Source: Arthrobacter sp. MYb213
GTDB lineage: Bacteria; Actinomycetota; Actinomycetes; Actinomycetales; Micrococcaceae
NCBI RefSeq assembly: GCF_002979915.1
Contig: NZ_PCQA01000008.1
Location: 1 to 64,000 of the forward strand
DNA length: 64,000 bases
Direction: 5' to 3'
Each line of letters starts with the position of its first letter. Positions within the stretch are counted from its first letter, which is position 1. Position numbers and translations under genes: made by a program. Shown here in pieces: positions 28,482 to 37,420 of the stretch. The notes beneath the pieces were generated by a model, which ran no database searches, was not told where the DNA came from, and was given only the letters and a program-made list of their open reading frames with translations.

Positions 28482-29771
28482 TTAGTTTCCTTCAACTCGC
28501 ATTACGGATAGAACGGTGTCCACCGCGTCCAACGCCTTGAGCGCCGCGACGGTGGAGGCCAGAGCAGCTTCGGTGCCCTGGTGGGTGAGGATGCGCAGCG
28601 CGGCCGGACCGTCGCCGAGCGCAGCCTGCTGGTTCATGGATTCGATCGAGACCCCGTGTTCGCCAAAGATCGCAGCGATCCGAGCGAGCACACCGGGCTC
28701 GTCAAAAACGGTCAAACCGATCCAGTAGCGGGTGCTGATCGCGGAGAAATCGATCAACTGCGCGGCGGTATCGGCCGAGCCATGAGGCAACGGGGCCCCG
28801 GCGGCCAGCTGCCGCGCGACGGCGACCACATCGCCCATCACCGCGCTGGCGGTCGGGTTTCCTCCGGCGCCGGCACCATAGAACATCAGGTCGCCAGCGT
28901 TTTCTGCCTCAACAAACACCGCGTTGAACGCGCCGCGTACGGAGGCCAGCGGGTGATCGCGCTTAATCAGCGACGGGTAGACGCGCACCGAAATGCCCGC
29001 CTCAAGCTTTTCTGCGATCGCCAAAAGTTTGATCACATACCCGGCGGCGGCAGCTGCGCTCACGTCGGCGGCCGAAACCTCGGTAATGCCTTCGGTGTGC
29101 ACCTGATCCGAGGAGACGGTGGTGTGGAAGGCTAGCGAGGCGAGGATTGCTGCCTTCGCGGCGGCGTCGAGCCCGCCCACGTCGGCGGTGGGATCGGCCT
29201 CGGCATAACCGAGCGCCTGCGCCTCGGCGAGCACGTCGTCAAAGGCCGCACCGGTGGAATCCATCGCGTCGAGGATGAAGTTTGTGGTGCCGTTAACGAT
29301 GCCCATGACCTTGTTAATATGGTCGCCAGCCAGCGAGTCGGCGATCGGACGCAGGATCGGAATGGCGCCGGCCACCGCTGCCTCGTAGCGCAGCTGCGCT
29401 CCGGTGGACGCGGCCACGGCGTTCAGCTGTGCCCCGCGGGCGGCGATCAACGCCTTATTACCGGTGATCACGCTCGCCCCGCGGGCCAGCGCACGTTCGA
29501 TATACGCCCCGGCTGGTTCCATCCCGCCGAGCAGTTCGATGACCACGTCGGCGGAATCGATCAACGCCTCGGCGTCGAGCGTGAAGAGCTTGGCATCAAG
29601 CTGCACATCACGCTTGGCGTCCAGGTTGCGCACGGCAATCCCGGTCAGTTCCAAGCTGGCGCCGCTGCGGGCCGCCAGCGCGCCACCGTCCTCGATCAGG
29701 ATTCGGGCCACCTGTGCACCCACCGTGCCGCAACCTAGTAGGGCGACCTTCAGGCTTTTTTCACCGCTCAC
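28482..29771 (-). CDS. hom: Homoserine dehydrogenase
   Basis: 429 residues. It reduces aspartate semialdehyde to homoserine, the branch point to Thr and Met. The N-terminal Rossmann domain has [16 protein letters not shown]; the catalytic domain has [14 protein letters not shown] and [24 protein letters not shown] with the catalytic Lys. A C-terminal ACT domain (about 345-429, [21 protein letters not shown]) suggests threonine feedback inhibition, as in corynebacterial Hom. It abuts lysA (stop 29772) with no gap. Confidence 0.96.
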   Translation of the reverse strand: MSGEKSLKVALLGCGTVGAQVARILIEDGGALAARSGASLELTGIAVRNLDAKRDVQLDAKLFTLDAEALIDSADVVIELLGGMEPAGAYIERALARGASVITGNKALIAARGAQLNAVAASTGAQLRYEAAVAGAIPILRPIADSLAGDHINKVMGIVNGTTNFILDAMDSTGAAFDDVLAEAQALGYAEADPTADVGGLDAAAKAAILASLAFHTTVSSDQVHTEGITEVSAADVSAAAAAGYVIKLLAIAEKLEAGISVRVYPSLIKRDHPLASVRGAFNAVFVEAENAGDLMFYGAGAGGNPTASAVMGDVVAVARQLAAGAPLPHGSADTAAQLIDFSAISTRYWIGLTVFDEPGVLARIAAIFGEHGVSIESMNQQAALGDGPAALRILTHQGTEAALASTVAALKALDAVDTVLSVMRVEGN

Positions 29772-31193
29772 TTAAACTCCCATGTCACGGGCCAACAAAT
29801 CGGATTCGGTTTCCCTGCGCACGATCAAACGGGCTGCGCCGTCGGCCACCGCAACTACCGCCGGACGGGTCAGATAGTTGTAGTTGCTAGACAGCGCCCA
29901 GCAATAGGCGCCGGTGCCCGGAACCGCCAGTAAATCTTGGGCGGCTACGTCGTCGGGCAGGTAAACGTCTTTCACGACTATGTCACCTGACTCGCAGTGT
30001 TTCCCAACTACGCGAGAAATAATTGCGTCGTTTTGCGTCATACGATTGGCCAGCACCGCCGAATAATCCGCGTCGTAGAGCACCGGGCGGGCGTTGTCGC
30101 TCATCCCGCCGTCCACCGACACATAACGCCGGGGGCTGGTGGACCCGGAACCGTCTTCGACGTTGACGTCCTTAAGCACGCCCACCTCGTAGAGGGTGAA
30201 GGTCGACGGTCCGGCGATCGCACGTCCCGGTTCGATCGAGATGCGCGGGCAATCCAGCGCGAGCTCGGCACAGGTTTGCGCGACCACCGCCGCCATCTGC
30301 CCGGCAAGGATCGCCGGGGTGGAGGGGGTATCTGCCTCGGTGTAGGCGATGCCATAGCCGCCGCCTAAGTCCAGCTCGGGCAGGCTCACCCCATGAATTT
30401 CACGCACCTGGGCGAGGATGCCCAGCATCGTGCGGGCGACGATCGCAAAACCGTCTGACTCAAAAATTTGTGAACCAATATGCGCGTGCAGGCCCAGCAG
30501 GTTGATACTTGGCGCTTCGATGGCGCGCGCGATCGCCTGCATGGCCGGCGAGGTACCGGTGACTCCGGGCTGTATGGAGAGCCCGAACTTCTGGTCCTCG
30601 TGCGCGGTGGCGATCGCCTCATGGGTGGAGGCGTGCACCCCGGGGGTCAGCCGCAGCATGACCTGGGCGCTCACGCCGAGCTCGCTAGAGATGAGAATCA
30701 CGCGTTCTAACTCGTCGAGCGAGTCGATCACGATGCGCCCCACACCCATATTGAGCGCGCGGGTGATCTCCGCGACCGACTTGTTATTGCCGTGCAGCGA
30801 GAGTTTGGCTCCGGGCACCCCGGCGGCCGCGGCCACGGCAAGTTCGCCACCCGAACAGGTATCCAGGCGCAACCCCTGAGCGATCACGGTGCGGGCCACG
30901 GAGGTGCACAAAAACGCCTTGCCGGCGTAGTACACGTCCACGCCCCCGCAGAGTTCCTTGAAGGCTGCGTCGAACGCGGTCTTAAACCCTCGGGCGCGCG
31001 CGGCGAAGTCATCCTCGTCCATCACAAAGAGCGGCGTGCCAAATTCCTTAGCCAGCGCGCTCACCGCCAACCCCTGCACCGCAAGCTCTCCGGTAGCACC
31101 CCGGGAAACCCCGGCGGCCCACTGAATCTCGCGCAGTGCGTTAACGTCGGTCGGGAAAGAGAGCCAGGCCGGAGCCAGCGGTGAAGCGGTCAT
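29772..31193 (-). CDS. lysA: Diaminopimelate decarboxylase
   Basis: 473 residues, the last step of lysine synthesis. A fold-III PLP enzyme: the PLP lysine is K92 in VYYAGKAFLC, with HGNNKS near residue 158, LLGLHAHIGSQIFE, the glycine-rich LDLGGGYGIAY and EPGRAIAG. The C-terminal substrate Cys segment is GKHCESGDIV. The true start is ATG 31193, 4 nt after the argS stop; the longer open frame runs inside argS and is an artefact. Confidence 0.95.
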   Translation of the reverse strand: MTASPLAPAWLSFPTDVNALREIQWAAGVSRGATGELAVQGLAVSALAKEFGTPLFVMDEDDFAARARGFKTAFDAAFKELCGGVDVYYAGKAFLCTSVARTVIAQGLRLDTCSGGELAVAAAAGVPGAKLSLHGNNKSVAEITRALNMGVGRIVIDSLDELERVILISSELGVSAQVMLRLTPGVHASTHEAIATAHEDQKFGLSIQPGVTGTSPAMQAIARAIEAPSINLLGLHAHIGSQIFESDGFAIVARTMLGILAQVREIHGVSLPELDLGGGYGIAYTEADTPSTPAILAGQMAAVVAQTCAELALDCPRISIEPGRAIAGPSTFTLYEVGVLKDVNVEDGSGSTSPRRYVSVDGGMSDNARPVLYDADYSAVLANRMTQNDAIISRVVGKHCESGDIVVKDVYLPDDVAAQDLLAVPGTGAYCWALSSNYNYLTRPAVVAVADGAARLIVRRETESDLLARDMGV

Positions 31194-31197
31194 AAAA

Positions 31198-32838
31198 TTA
31201 CATCCTCTCGGGCGCGGAGACGCCCAGCAGTGACAGTCCGTTGGCCAGAACCTGGGTGGTGGCGTCGTTGAGCCATAACCGGGTGTGGTGCACTTCTTCG
31301 ACCGGTCCGTCGCCCAGCGGGGTGACGCGGGTGGCGGCATACCAGGAATGGTAGGCGCCGGCGACCTGTTCCAGGTAGCGGGCGATGCGGTGTGGTTCGC
31401 GTGATTGTGCGGCGCCGGCAACCACCGAAGGGAACTGGCCAAGCACCGCCAACAACTCGTTTTCGCTCGGGTCGGTGAGCAGCGAGGCGTCGAAGGATTC
31501 GCGGGTGACGCCCTTGGCCTGTGCGTTGGCCGAGGCGCCGAAGGAGCGCGCATGAGCGTACTGCACGTAGAAGACCGGGTTGTCGTTGGTGTTCTTCTTC
31601 AACTGTTCCGGGTCCAGCGCGATCGGCGAATCGGCCGGGTAGCGCGCCAGCGAGTAGCGCAGCGCGTCCGCACCAATCCAGTTGATCAGATCGCGCAGCT
31701 CGATGATGTTGCCGGCACGTTTGGACAGCTTCGCACCGTTGACGCTGATCAATTGGCCGATCAGCACCTCGATGTTCGCCTCTTTGTCGTCGCCGGCACA
31801 GGCGGCGATGGCCTTAAGCCGATTCACATAACCGTGGTGGTCCGCGCCCAGCAGGTAAATCTTTTCGCTGAAGCCACGATCTTTTTTGGACAGGTAGTAG
31901 GCGGCGTCGGCAGCGAAGTAGGTTGGTTCCCCGTTCGCGCGGATCAGCACGCGGTCCTTGTCATCACCAAAGTCGGTGGTGCGCAGCCAGACCGCGCCCT
32001 CTAGGTCGAAGATGTGGCCCTGTTCGCGTAGGCGGGCCACCGCGTCGGCTACCGCTCCGCCATCGTGCAAGGCACTTTCGGAGAAGAAGACGTCAAAGTT
32101 CACGCCGAAGTCTGCCAGCGTGGACTTAATGTCCGCCAGCTGCGCGGTGTAAGCAAGTTCGCGCAGCTTTGGCAGCGCGGTTTCTTCGTCCTGCTCGGCA
32201 AGTTCCGGGGCTTGGGCCAAGACAATGTCCGCCAGCTCCTTGATGTACTCGCCCGGGTAGCCACCCTCGGGAACCGGCAGGCCATGCATCCGGTTGTACA
32301 CCGAACGTGCAAACACGTTCATCTGGTTGCCGGCGTCGTTAATGTAGTACTCGCTGGTGACCTGTGCGCCAGATGCGCGAAGTACGCGGGCGATCGCATC
32401 GCCCAGCGCGGCCCAGCGGGTGTGACCGATGTGCAACGGTCCGGTCGGGTTTGCGGAGACGAATTCCATGTTCACCACGTGGCCGGTCAGCGCCTGGTTG
32501 TGGCCGAAGTGATCCCCGGCCTCCACGATGGTGCGCGCCAGCTCGCCGGCGGCGGCGGTATCCAGGGTGATATTCAGGAAGCCAGGCCCGGCGATTTCTA
32601 CGCCGCCGATGCCTTCCACCTCGGAAAGTCGTCGCACCAACATGGCCGCGAAGTCGCGCGGCGCCATGGACGCCTTCTTACCCAGTTGTAGCGCGATGTT
32701 CGTGGACCAGTCGCCGTGCTCACGGCTTTTGGGTCGCTCGACGCGTACGGTGTCGGGTACTTCGACGGCGATTTCGCCGGCGGCTACGGCCTGCGAAAGG
32801 CATGCGGATATGGCAGCGGAGAGTTCTTCAGGAGTCAC
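31198..32838 (-). CDS. argS: Arginyl-tRNA synthetase
   Basis: 546 residues, class I. It charges tRNA-Arg. The N-terminal Add1 domain is followed by the HIGH-type motif ANPTGPLHIGHTRWAALGDA, the Rossmann core, a KMSK-like site (KLSKRAGNIIELRDLI) and the C-terminal anticodon-binding DALR domain. I chose GTG 32838 because TATTCT lies 6 nt upstream on the minus strand, as in other leaderless-looking genes here, and the protein then begins with the usual MTPEEL. It heads the lysA-hom-thrC-thrB run and is divergent from tRNA-Arg(CCG). Confidence 0.95.
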   Translation of the reverse strand: MTPEELSAAISACLSQAVAAGEIAVEVPDTVRVERPKSREHGDWSTNIALQLGKKASMAPRDFAAMLVRRLSEVEGIGGVEIAGPGFLNITLDTAAAGELARTIVEAGDHFGHNQALTGHVVNMEFVSANPTGPLHIGHTRWAALGDAIARVLRASGAQVTSEYYINDAGNQMNVFARSVYNRMHGLPVPEGGYPGEYIKELADIVLAQAPELAEQDEETALPKLRELAYTAQLADIKSTLADFGVNFDVFFSESALHDGGAVADAVARLREQGHIFDLEGAVWLRTTDFGDDKDRVLIRANGEPTYFAADAAYYLSKKDRGFSEKIYLLGADHHGYVNRLKAIAACAGDDKEANIEVLIGQLISVNGAKLSKRAGNIIELRDLINWIGADALRYSLARYPADSPIALDPEQLKKNTNDNPVFYVQYAHARSFGASANAQAKGVTRESFDASLLTDPSENELLAVLGQFPSVVAGAAQSREPHRIARYLEQVAGAYHSWYAATRVTPLGDGPVEEVHHTRLWLNDATTQVLANGLSLLGVSAPERM

Positions 32839-32844
32839 CGTACA

Positions 32845-32850
32845 AGAATA
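32845..32850 (-). promoter_or_regulatory. Putative -10 element of argS (TATTCT)
   Basis: TATTCT on the minus strand is separated by 6 nt from the GTG start. No Shine-Dalgarno sequence is seen, implying a leaderless transcript. Confidence 0.4.
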
Positions 32851-32962
32851 GCGGTTTTTCGTGCACTTCTTAGGCATTCATGACATAACCGCTTGTGATG
32901 CTGTAGGCATTTGACTGGCCCGTGTGGCCCAGATGGATTGCGCAGATGCCGCGATCACCTGA

Positions 32963-32968
32963 TAGTAT
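32963..32968 (+). promoter_or_regulatory. Putative -10 element of tRNA-Arg (TAGTAT)
   Basis: TAGTAT lies 22 nt before the tRNA 5' end. A TTGCGC (32938-32943) 19 nt upstream may serve as a weak -35. Confidence 0.35.
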
Positions 32969-32990
32969 TTTTCCTGTTGCTTAGCAACAC

Positions 32991-33066
32991 GCCTCTGTAG
33001 CTCAGTGGATAGAGCGTCTGCCTCCGGAGCAGAAGGCCGAAGGTTCGATTCCTTTCAGGGGCACCA
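32991..33066 (+). tRNA. tRNA-Arg(CCG)
   Basis: 76 nt with encoded CCA. The acceptor arms GCCTCTG and CAGGGGC pair with one G-T. The D arm is GCTC-AGTGGATA-GAGC, the anticodon stem TCTGC/GCAGA has loop CTCCGGA giving anticodon CCG (reads CGG), and the T loop is TTCGATT. It is placed head to head with argS. Confidence 0.96.
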
Positions 33067-33068
33067 GC

Positions 33069-33105
33069 AAAAAGGTTCCGCAGTCACTGCGGGGCCTTTT
33101 TCTTT
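33069..33105 (+). terminator. Terminator of tRNA-Arg
   Basis: The stem AAAAAGG-CCGCAG/CTGCGG-GCCTTTTT, with a 3-nt loop, starts 3 nt after the tRNA and ends in TTTTTCTTT. Confidence 0.85.
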
Positions 33106-33167
33106 ACCCTTTTTTGGCGCCCGATCTCACCCGCGCCAGGCTGACCCGCGCCAGACTAACCGCCGGA

Positions 33168-34190
33168 CTACGAAGCGCTGAGCCGTGCGTGGCGTTGTAA
33201 CCGTCGGGTTCCCGCCGCATCGGCCAACTGGCTAGGTTGCACCGCGGTATCCAGCGCCGCACGAACCGCCTGCTCATCGATCCCCACACCGATAGCCACC
33301 AGCCCGGGTTGCTCACTTCCCCGATGGCTGGCCACATGGATCTGCCGGCCGGTGAGGTTGACCGCCCACCACTTCGCGCCGCGCGCGGTAGCTACCGACA
33401 CAATCCCCTTCAACCGGTACACCCCGGCCGGCGGGCGTTCGAGCAGATCTACCAGCGCGCTCGGGGAAATCGGCTCCGGCGCGGCCACGGTGACCGCGGC
33501 CGCATGCTGATGGGTGTGCGATCCATGTTCGGCACGTAGCAGTGCTCCCAGCGGTAGCTGATCCTCGGGATCTTCGGCCAGGGCCACGTCGAAGACCAGA
33601 TCCGGGTCGATCGCCCCACGCTGGGCTCGCACCAGTGGCACCTGCCGGTTACGCAGCGCGATCCGCTGTGCGATGCGCGTCAGCGCAGCTTCGGTCTCTT
33701 GCTCGCCGCCTTCAAGCTGGTCGATCTTGTTGAGCACCACCAGCGAGGCGGCTTCAAAACGTGCAGGTGGTTGATCGTGGGTGTCCACCGTGGCAAAGTA
33801 GTTCGCCGCGTCCACCACCTCGATCAGCCCGCCGGGGCGCACACTTTTTGCCTGGCTGAATCGAATCAATCGGGCGAGCGCTAAGGGTTCGGCCACCCCG
33901 CTGGCCTCGATAATGATCGCATCCAGTCGCAGCCGAGGGGCCGCGAGCGTGGCCAGCGCCTGGTCCAATCCCCCGGAGTCATCCAGACAGCACACGCAGC
34001 CGCCGGCGATCGACTCGGCGGCGTCTACCTGCCCGGTGATTAGTCCCGCGTCGACGTTGATCACCCCAAAGTCGTTGACCACCACGCCGATCCGGGCACC
34101 CGGGGTGCGCAGCAAATGGTTGAGCAGCGTGGTTTTACCGGCGCCCAAATACCCGGTTAACCCGATGACCGGAATTTGTGTGCGTGCCAT
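33168..34190 (-). CDS. CobW/G3E-family GTPase metallochaperone
   Basis: 340 residues. P-loop GYLGAGKTTLLNHLL at the N-terminus, the metal-binding motif GGCVCC near residue 66, the Walker B-like IIIEASGVAEP, and NKID for guanine specificity. A C-terminal CobW_C domain (about 255-335) follows a His-containing linker (GSHTHQHAAA). Family members load zinc or cobalt into target proteins; a Zur regulator and znuBC in the same window make a zinc role plausible but not shown. A tandem 13-bp repeat lies upstream. Confidence 0.88.
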   Translation of the reverse strand: MARTQIPVIGLTGYLGAGKTTLLNHLLRTPGARIGVVVNDFGVINVDAGLITGQVDAAESIAGGCVCCLDDSGGLDQALATLAAPRLRLDAIIIEASGVAEPLALARLIRFSQAKSVRPGGLIEVVDAANYFATVDTHDQPPARFEAASLVVLNKIDQLEGGEQETEAALTRIAQRIALRNRQVPLVRAQRGAIDPDLVFDVALAEDPEDQLPLGALLRAEHGSHTHQHAAAVTVAAPEPISPSALVDLLERPPAGVYRLKGIVSVATARGAKWWAVNLTGRQIHVASHRGSEQPGLVAIGVGIDEQAVRAALDTAVQPSQLADAAGTRRLQRHARLSAS

Positions 34191-34259
34191 TTACCCTCGC
34201 CTATCTGCCCTGCGTGACTTAACCTGCTCGATCCATCCTGCGAATCGCGGTCACGCGGT

Positions 34260-34285
34260 TTCGACTTCAACATTCGACTTCAACA
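34260..34285 (-). repeat. Tandem 13-bp direct repeat upstream of the CobW gene
   Basis: TTCGACTTCAACA occurs twice head to tail, 70-95 bp before the start codon. On the coding strand the unit carries TTGAAG, which could act as a -35 or as a regulator half-site. Confidence 0.5.
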
Positions 34286-34335
34286 GTAGTACGGTGCGCT
34301 GCCTGCAAGCCAAAGCTCAGCCGGTTAACGCAGCA

Positions 34336-34379
34336 AGCCGCCGGCGGACCCCGTCAAGACGAAGGAACCACCGGCGGCT
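34336..34379 (-). terminator. Probable terminator of the three-gene ABC importer operon
   Basis: AGCCGCCGG (34336-34344) pairs with CCGGCGGCT (34371-34379), extended inward by GG/CC. Only a weak T-containing tail follows on the minus strand. Confidence 0.5.
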
Positions 34380-34400
34380 AGCGGCACTGCATAGCTAAAG

Positions 34401-35192
34401 CTACTGAAGCATCGTGCGATCATCGAGCTGCGCGCCCTTGATCTTCTCAAACTCCCCGAGCAGACCCTTAACGGTCATCGCTGACTTTGCTTCCTGGTCC
34501 AGGTCCAGAATGATCTGCCCATCGTGCATCATGATCAACCGGGTGCCCAGCGCGAGCGCCTGCTCCATATTGTGGGTGACCATCAGGGTGGTCAGCTGGT
34601 GACGTTGCACGATCTCATTGGTCAACCGGGACACCAGCGCCGCACGCTGCGGATCAAGCGCCGCGGTGTGCTCGTCGAGCAGCAGGATCTTCGGCTTCGA
34701 GAAGGTAGCCATCAGCAGGCTTAGCGCCTGACGCTGACCACCGGAGAGAAGTCCCACCTTGGTTTTCAGCCGATTTTCCAGGCCGAGCTCCAAGGATTTG
34801 AGCTCTTCAACAAACAGTTCCCGGCGCTTGGCGCTGACCCCCATGCTCAGTCCGCGGAATCGGCCACGGGCGTGAGCCAGCGCCATATTCTCTTCGATGC
34901 TCATCGTCGGCGCGGTGCCGGCCATCGGATCCTGGAAGACCCGGCCGATGTACTTTGCACGGCGGTAGTCGGCCATTCGAGTGACGTTTTTACCGTCGAC
35001 GGTGACCGATCCGGTGTCCGGGTACAGTTTGCCGGCGACCATGTTCAGCACCGTGGATTTACCGGCGCCGTTGGAGCCGATGACGGTGACAAATTCGCCG
35101 GAGCCCAACGAGAGGTTGATATCGCGTAGCGCCTTGCGCTCGTTGACCGTTCCGGGGAAGAAGGTCCGTGACAGGTTCTTAATTTCAAGCAT
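34401..35192 (-). CDS. ABC importer ATP-binding protein
   Basis: 263 residues. Walker A is GSNGAGKSTVLN near residues 38-49, the signature is LLSGGQRQALSLLMA, Walker B is KILLLDEHTAALDP (a His replaces the usual Pro after DE) and the switch His lies in MVTHNME. DEH instead of DEP/DEA is typical of this uncharacterised importer class. Its start overlaps the permease gene by 8 bp. It works with the lipoprotein and permease upstream. Confidence 0.9.
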   Translation of the reverse strand: MLEIKNLSRTFFPGTVNERKALRDINLSLGSGEFVTVIGSNGAGKSTVLNMVAGKLYPDTGSVTVDGKNVTRMADYRRAKYIGRVFQDPMAGTAPTMSIEENMALAHARGRFRGLSMGVSAKRRELFVEELKSLELGLENRLKTKVGLLSGGQRQALSLLMATFSKPKILLLDEHTAALDPQRAALVSRLTNEIVQRHQLTTLMVTHNMEQALALGTRLIMMHDGQIILDLDQEAKSAMTVKGLLGEFEKIKGAQLDDRTMLQ

Positions 35193-36105
35193 TGCTGCGC
35201 ACCTCTTCCTGGATCGGCTCGGCGTCCGAGTCCTTGCGTTTGAAGTTTTTCATAATTTTTTGGAAGCCCTTCCACTTGGGAAGCAGCAGCGCAACGACCA
35301 CCAGCACCGCGGAAATCAGCTTCATGTCGTTGACCTCCAGACCGGCGACCAGTGCAAACTGGATGACCAGACGGTAGATGACCGCGCCGAAGACGACGGC
35401 CACCGCGGCCAGCCAGATGTAACGCTGGGTGAAAATTGCCTGACCGACGATCACCGAGGCCAGACCAATGAGGATCACACCGATGCCCATGCCCACGTCG
35501 GCGAAGCCTTGGTACTGGGCGATGACCGCACCGGAAAGGGCCACAAACCCGTTAGACAGTGCCAGACCAAGGATCTTCTGGTTGTCGGTGGAGACACCAA
35601 AGGAGCGGATCATCTCGTGGTTGTCCCCCGTGGCGCGCATCGCCATGCCCATCTCGGTGTGCAGGAACCAGACGATCGCGGCCACAAAAACCAGCGCGAC
35701 GGCGAAGAGGATGAGCACCGAGGTGGCAGAGCCGAGTATTCCGGCCGCACGCAACGGGCTGATCAGCGTGTCCTCGCCCAGCAGCGGCGTATTTGCCTTG
35801 CCCATAATGCGCAGGTTGATCGAATACAGCGCGATCATCGTCAAAATACCGGCGAGCAGGCCGTCGATCTTGCCCTTGGTGTGCAGCAGGCCGGTGATCG
35901 TACCGGCGACCATGCCGGCCAGGAATGCCAGCACGGTGGCCAGCCACGGATTCATTCCGTTCACGATGCCTACCGCGGCGACCGCGGCACCGGTGGTGAA
36001 GCTGCCGTCGACGGTGAGGTCCGGAAAGTCCAGAATGCGGAACGTCAGATATACCCCGAGCGCCATCAACGCGTAAATCAGCCCGAGTTCAACCGCTGTG
36101 ATCAT
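35185..36105 (-). CDS. ABC importer permease
   Basis: 306 residues with eight to nine membrane helices, related to the LivH-type permease fold (ALGVYLTFRILDFPDLTVDGSFTTGAA near the N-terminus). Systems with this gene set (ABC_sub_bind lipoprotein, this permease, DEH-type ATPase) include the predicted tryptophan or other aromatic transporter TrpXYZ; no proof of substrate here. A stem-loop separates it from the lipoprotein gene. Confidence 0.88.
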   Translation of the reverse strand: MITAVELGLIYALMALGVYLTFRILDFPDLTVDGSFTTGAAVAAVGIVNGMNPWLATVLAFLAGMVAGTITGLLHTKGKIDGLLAGILTMIALYSINLRIMGKANTPLLGEDTLISPLRAAGILGSATSVLILFAVALVFVAAIVWFLHTEMGMAMRATGDNHEMIRSFGVSTDNQKILGLALSNGFVALSGAVIAQYQGFADVGMGIGVILIGLASVIVGQAIFTQRYIWLAAVAVVFGAVIYRLVIQFALVAGLEVNDMKLISAVLVVVALLLPKWKGFQKIMKNFKRKDSDAEPIQEEVRSNA

Positions 36106-36148
36106 TTGTGGATCCTTGAGTGGTAAGAAAGTTCATAGGTCACGAAGA

Positions 36149-36179
36149 AGGCGAGGCGTTAACATCTCGCGCCTCGCCT
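36149..36179 (-). terminator. Attenuator-like stem-loop between the lipoprotein and permease genes
   Basis: A perfect 10-bp inverted repeat AGGCGAGGCG/CGCCTCGCCT with an 11-nt loop, followed on the minus strand by a TTCTTCGT tail. It probably raises the binding-protein mRNA level relative to the membrane components. Confidence 0.6.
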
Positions 36180-36206
36180 CCTTAGCTGGTGGGTAGTGCT
36201 AAACCC

Positions 36207-37214
36207 TTAGTAGGTTTCGATCGCCTTGTCTTTGAGCTCCGCTGGGAACTGAAGGCCGATCTTCTTCGCTGCGGTCTCGTTGAGGTACAGGTCAACCTCG
36301 GTCAACGTCTCAACTGGCATGCTGGCAGGCTTGGCCTCACCCTTGAGGATCTTGTCAGCCATTTTTGCGGTCTGCACGCCAAGCTTCTCGTAGTTGATAC
36401 CGAAGGTGGCGGTAGCGCCACGCTTGACCGAATCACCATCGGCGGCGATGACCGGGATCTTCTTGGTCTGTGCGGTCTGCAGCAGGCCTTCCAACGCGGA
36501 AACTACCGCGTTGTCGGTAGGTACGTAGAACGCGTCGACGTCCAGCGAGTTAGCAGCCTGCTGAACTTCCGAGGGAGCGGAGATCGCCGACTCTTCGATC
36601 GTGAGTCCTAGCTCTGCGGCCGCATCCTTGGCCCACTGGACCTGGACGGCGGAGTTCGCTTCGCCCGAGGAGTAGACGATGCCGACCTTCTTGGCGTCTG
36701 GGGAGATCTGCTTGAGCAGTTCGAGCTGCTCCTTGACCGGGTTCTTGTCAGAGGTGCCGGTGACATTTGCGCCCGGTGCCTCGTTGGAAGCTACCAGCTT
36801 CGCGTCTACCGGATCGGTGACGGCGGAGAAAAGTACCGGAATGCTGGTGATCGACTGAGCCGCAGCCTGAGCCGATGGGGTGGCGATCGCGAGGACCAGA
36901 TCGATGTCTGAATCCGAGGCGAGCTTGCCGACGATCGAGGCGTTGGTGGCCTGGTCGCCCTGGGCGTTGTTGTCGTCGTAGGAAATCTTGTCGCCAGTGT
37001 ACCCAGCTTCTTCCATACCCTTTTTGAAGCCCTTGGTCACGGCGTCCAGGGAGGGGTGCGATACGTACTGGATGGTGCCGATTTTGACCGGACCTTCCGC
37101 AGCGGCCCCGCCGTTACCTGAGGTTTCATCCCCGGTGCTGCCGCCACAAGCGGTCAGGGCCAGCGCGCCGGAGGCGGCAAGTGCAACAAGTTTCAAAGCG
37201 GTGAAGCTCTTCAT
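36207..37214 (-). CDS. ABC importer substrate-binding lipoprotein (ABC_sub_bind family)
   Basis: 335 residues with a lipoprotein signal peptide: KLVALAASGALALTAC, lipobox LTAC with Cys23. After a Gly/Ser/Glu-rich tether comes a two-lobe periplasmic-binding-protein fold (GTIQYVSHPSLDAVTKGFKKG, PVLFSAVTDPVDAKLV, VGIVYSSGEANSAVQ, DAFYVPTDNAVVSAL). This is PF04392-like; relatives are thought to bind aromatic amino acids. It is the first gene of its operon and has GAAAGGAA before the ATG. A long structured leader precedes it. Confidence 0.92.
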   Translation of the reverse strand: MKSFTALKLVALAASGALALTACGGSTGDETSGNGGAAAEGPVKIGTIQYVSHPSLDAVTKGFKKGMEEAGYTGDKISYDDNNAQGDQATNASIVGKLASDSDIDLVLAIATPSAQAAAQSITSIPVLFSAVTDPVDAKLVASNEAPGANVTGTSDKNPVKEQLELLKQISPDAKKVGIVYSSGEANSAVQVQWAKDAAAELGLTIEESAISAPSEVQQAANSLDVDAFYVPTDNAVVSALEGLLQTAQTKKIPVIAADGDSVKRGATATFGINYEKLGVQTAKMADKILKGEAKPASMPVETLTEVDLYLNETAAKKIGLQFPAELKDKAIETY

Positions 37215-37420
37215 GGTGTTCCTTTCAACAAGTTCCCATATGCGAGTGATGTCCCCATGCCCGACCGATTCGGTTCCCAGCCCGTCGGCGACGACGAGCC
37301 GGAGCGGGAACTACCCGAATCACGTGCAGGTGATTACCCACGATCTTACATGTGAACGACCTCACCTAGGCTTCAAACCCGAGGTGAGTAAAGACGTTTA
37401 ACCCCACAATCGACCGCTAA
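37215..37420 (-). promoter_or_regulatory. Structured 5' leader of the ABC importer operon
   Basis: On the minus strand a hairpin with 11 paired positions (CCGGCTCGTCG/CGACGGGCTGG, one or two G-U) and loop TCGC spans 37277-37302. Outer arms GATTCGG (37267-37273) and CCGAATC (37315-37321), plus TTCC/GGAA, close around it. Just upstream is AATCAC-N6-GTGATT (37318-37335). It matches no riboswitch class I can name. Confidence 0.5.

Noticed and set aside
31194-31553. An upstream extension of lysA by 120 codons
   Set aside because: It lies wholly within argS; ATG 31193 right after the argS stop gives the family-standard N-terminus.
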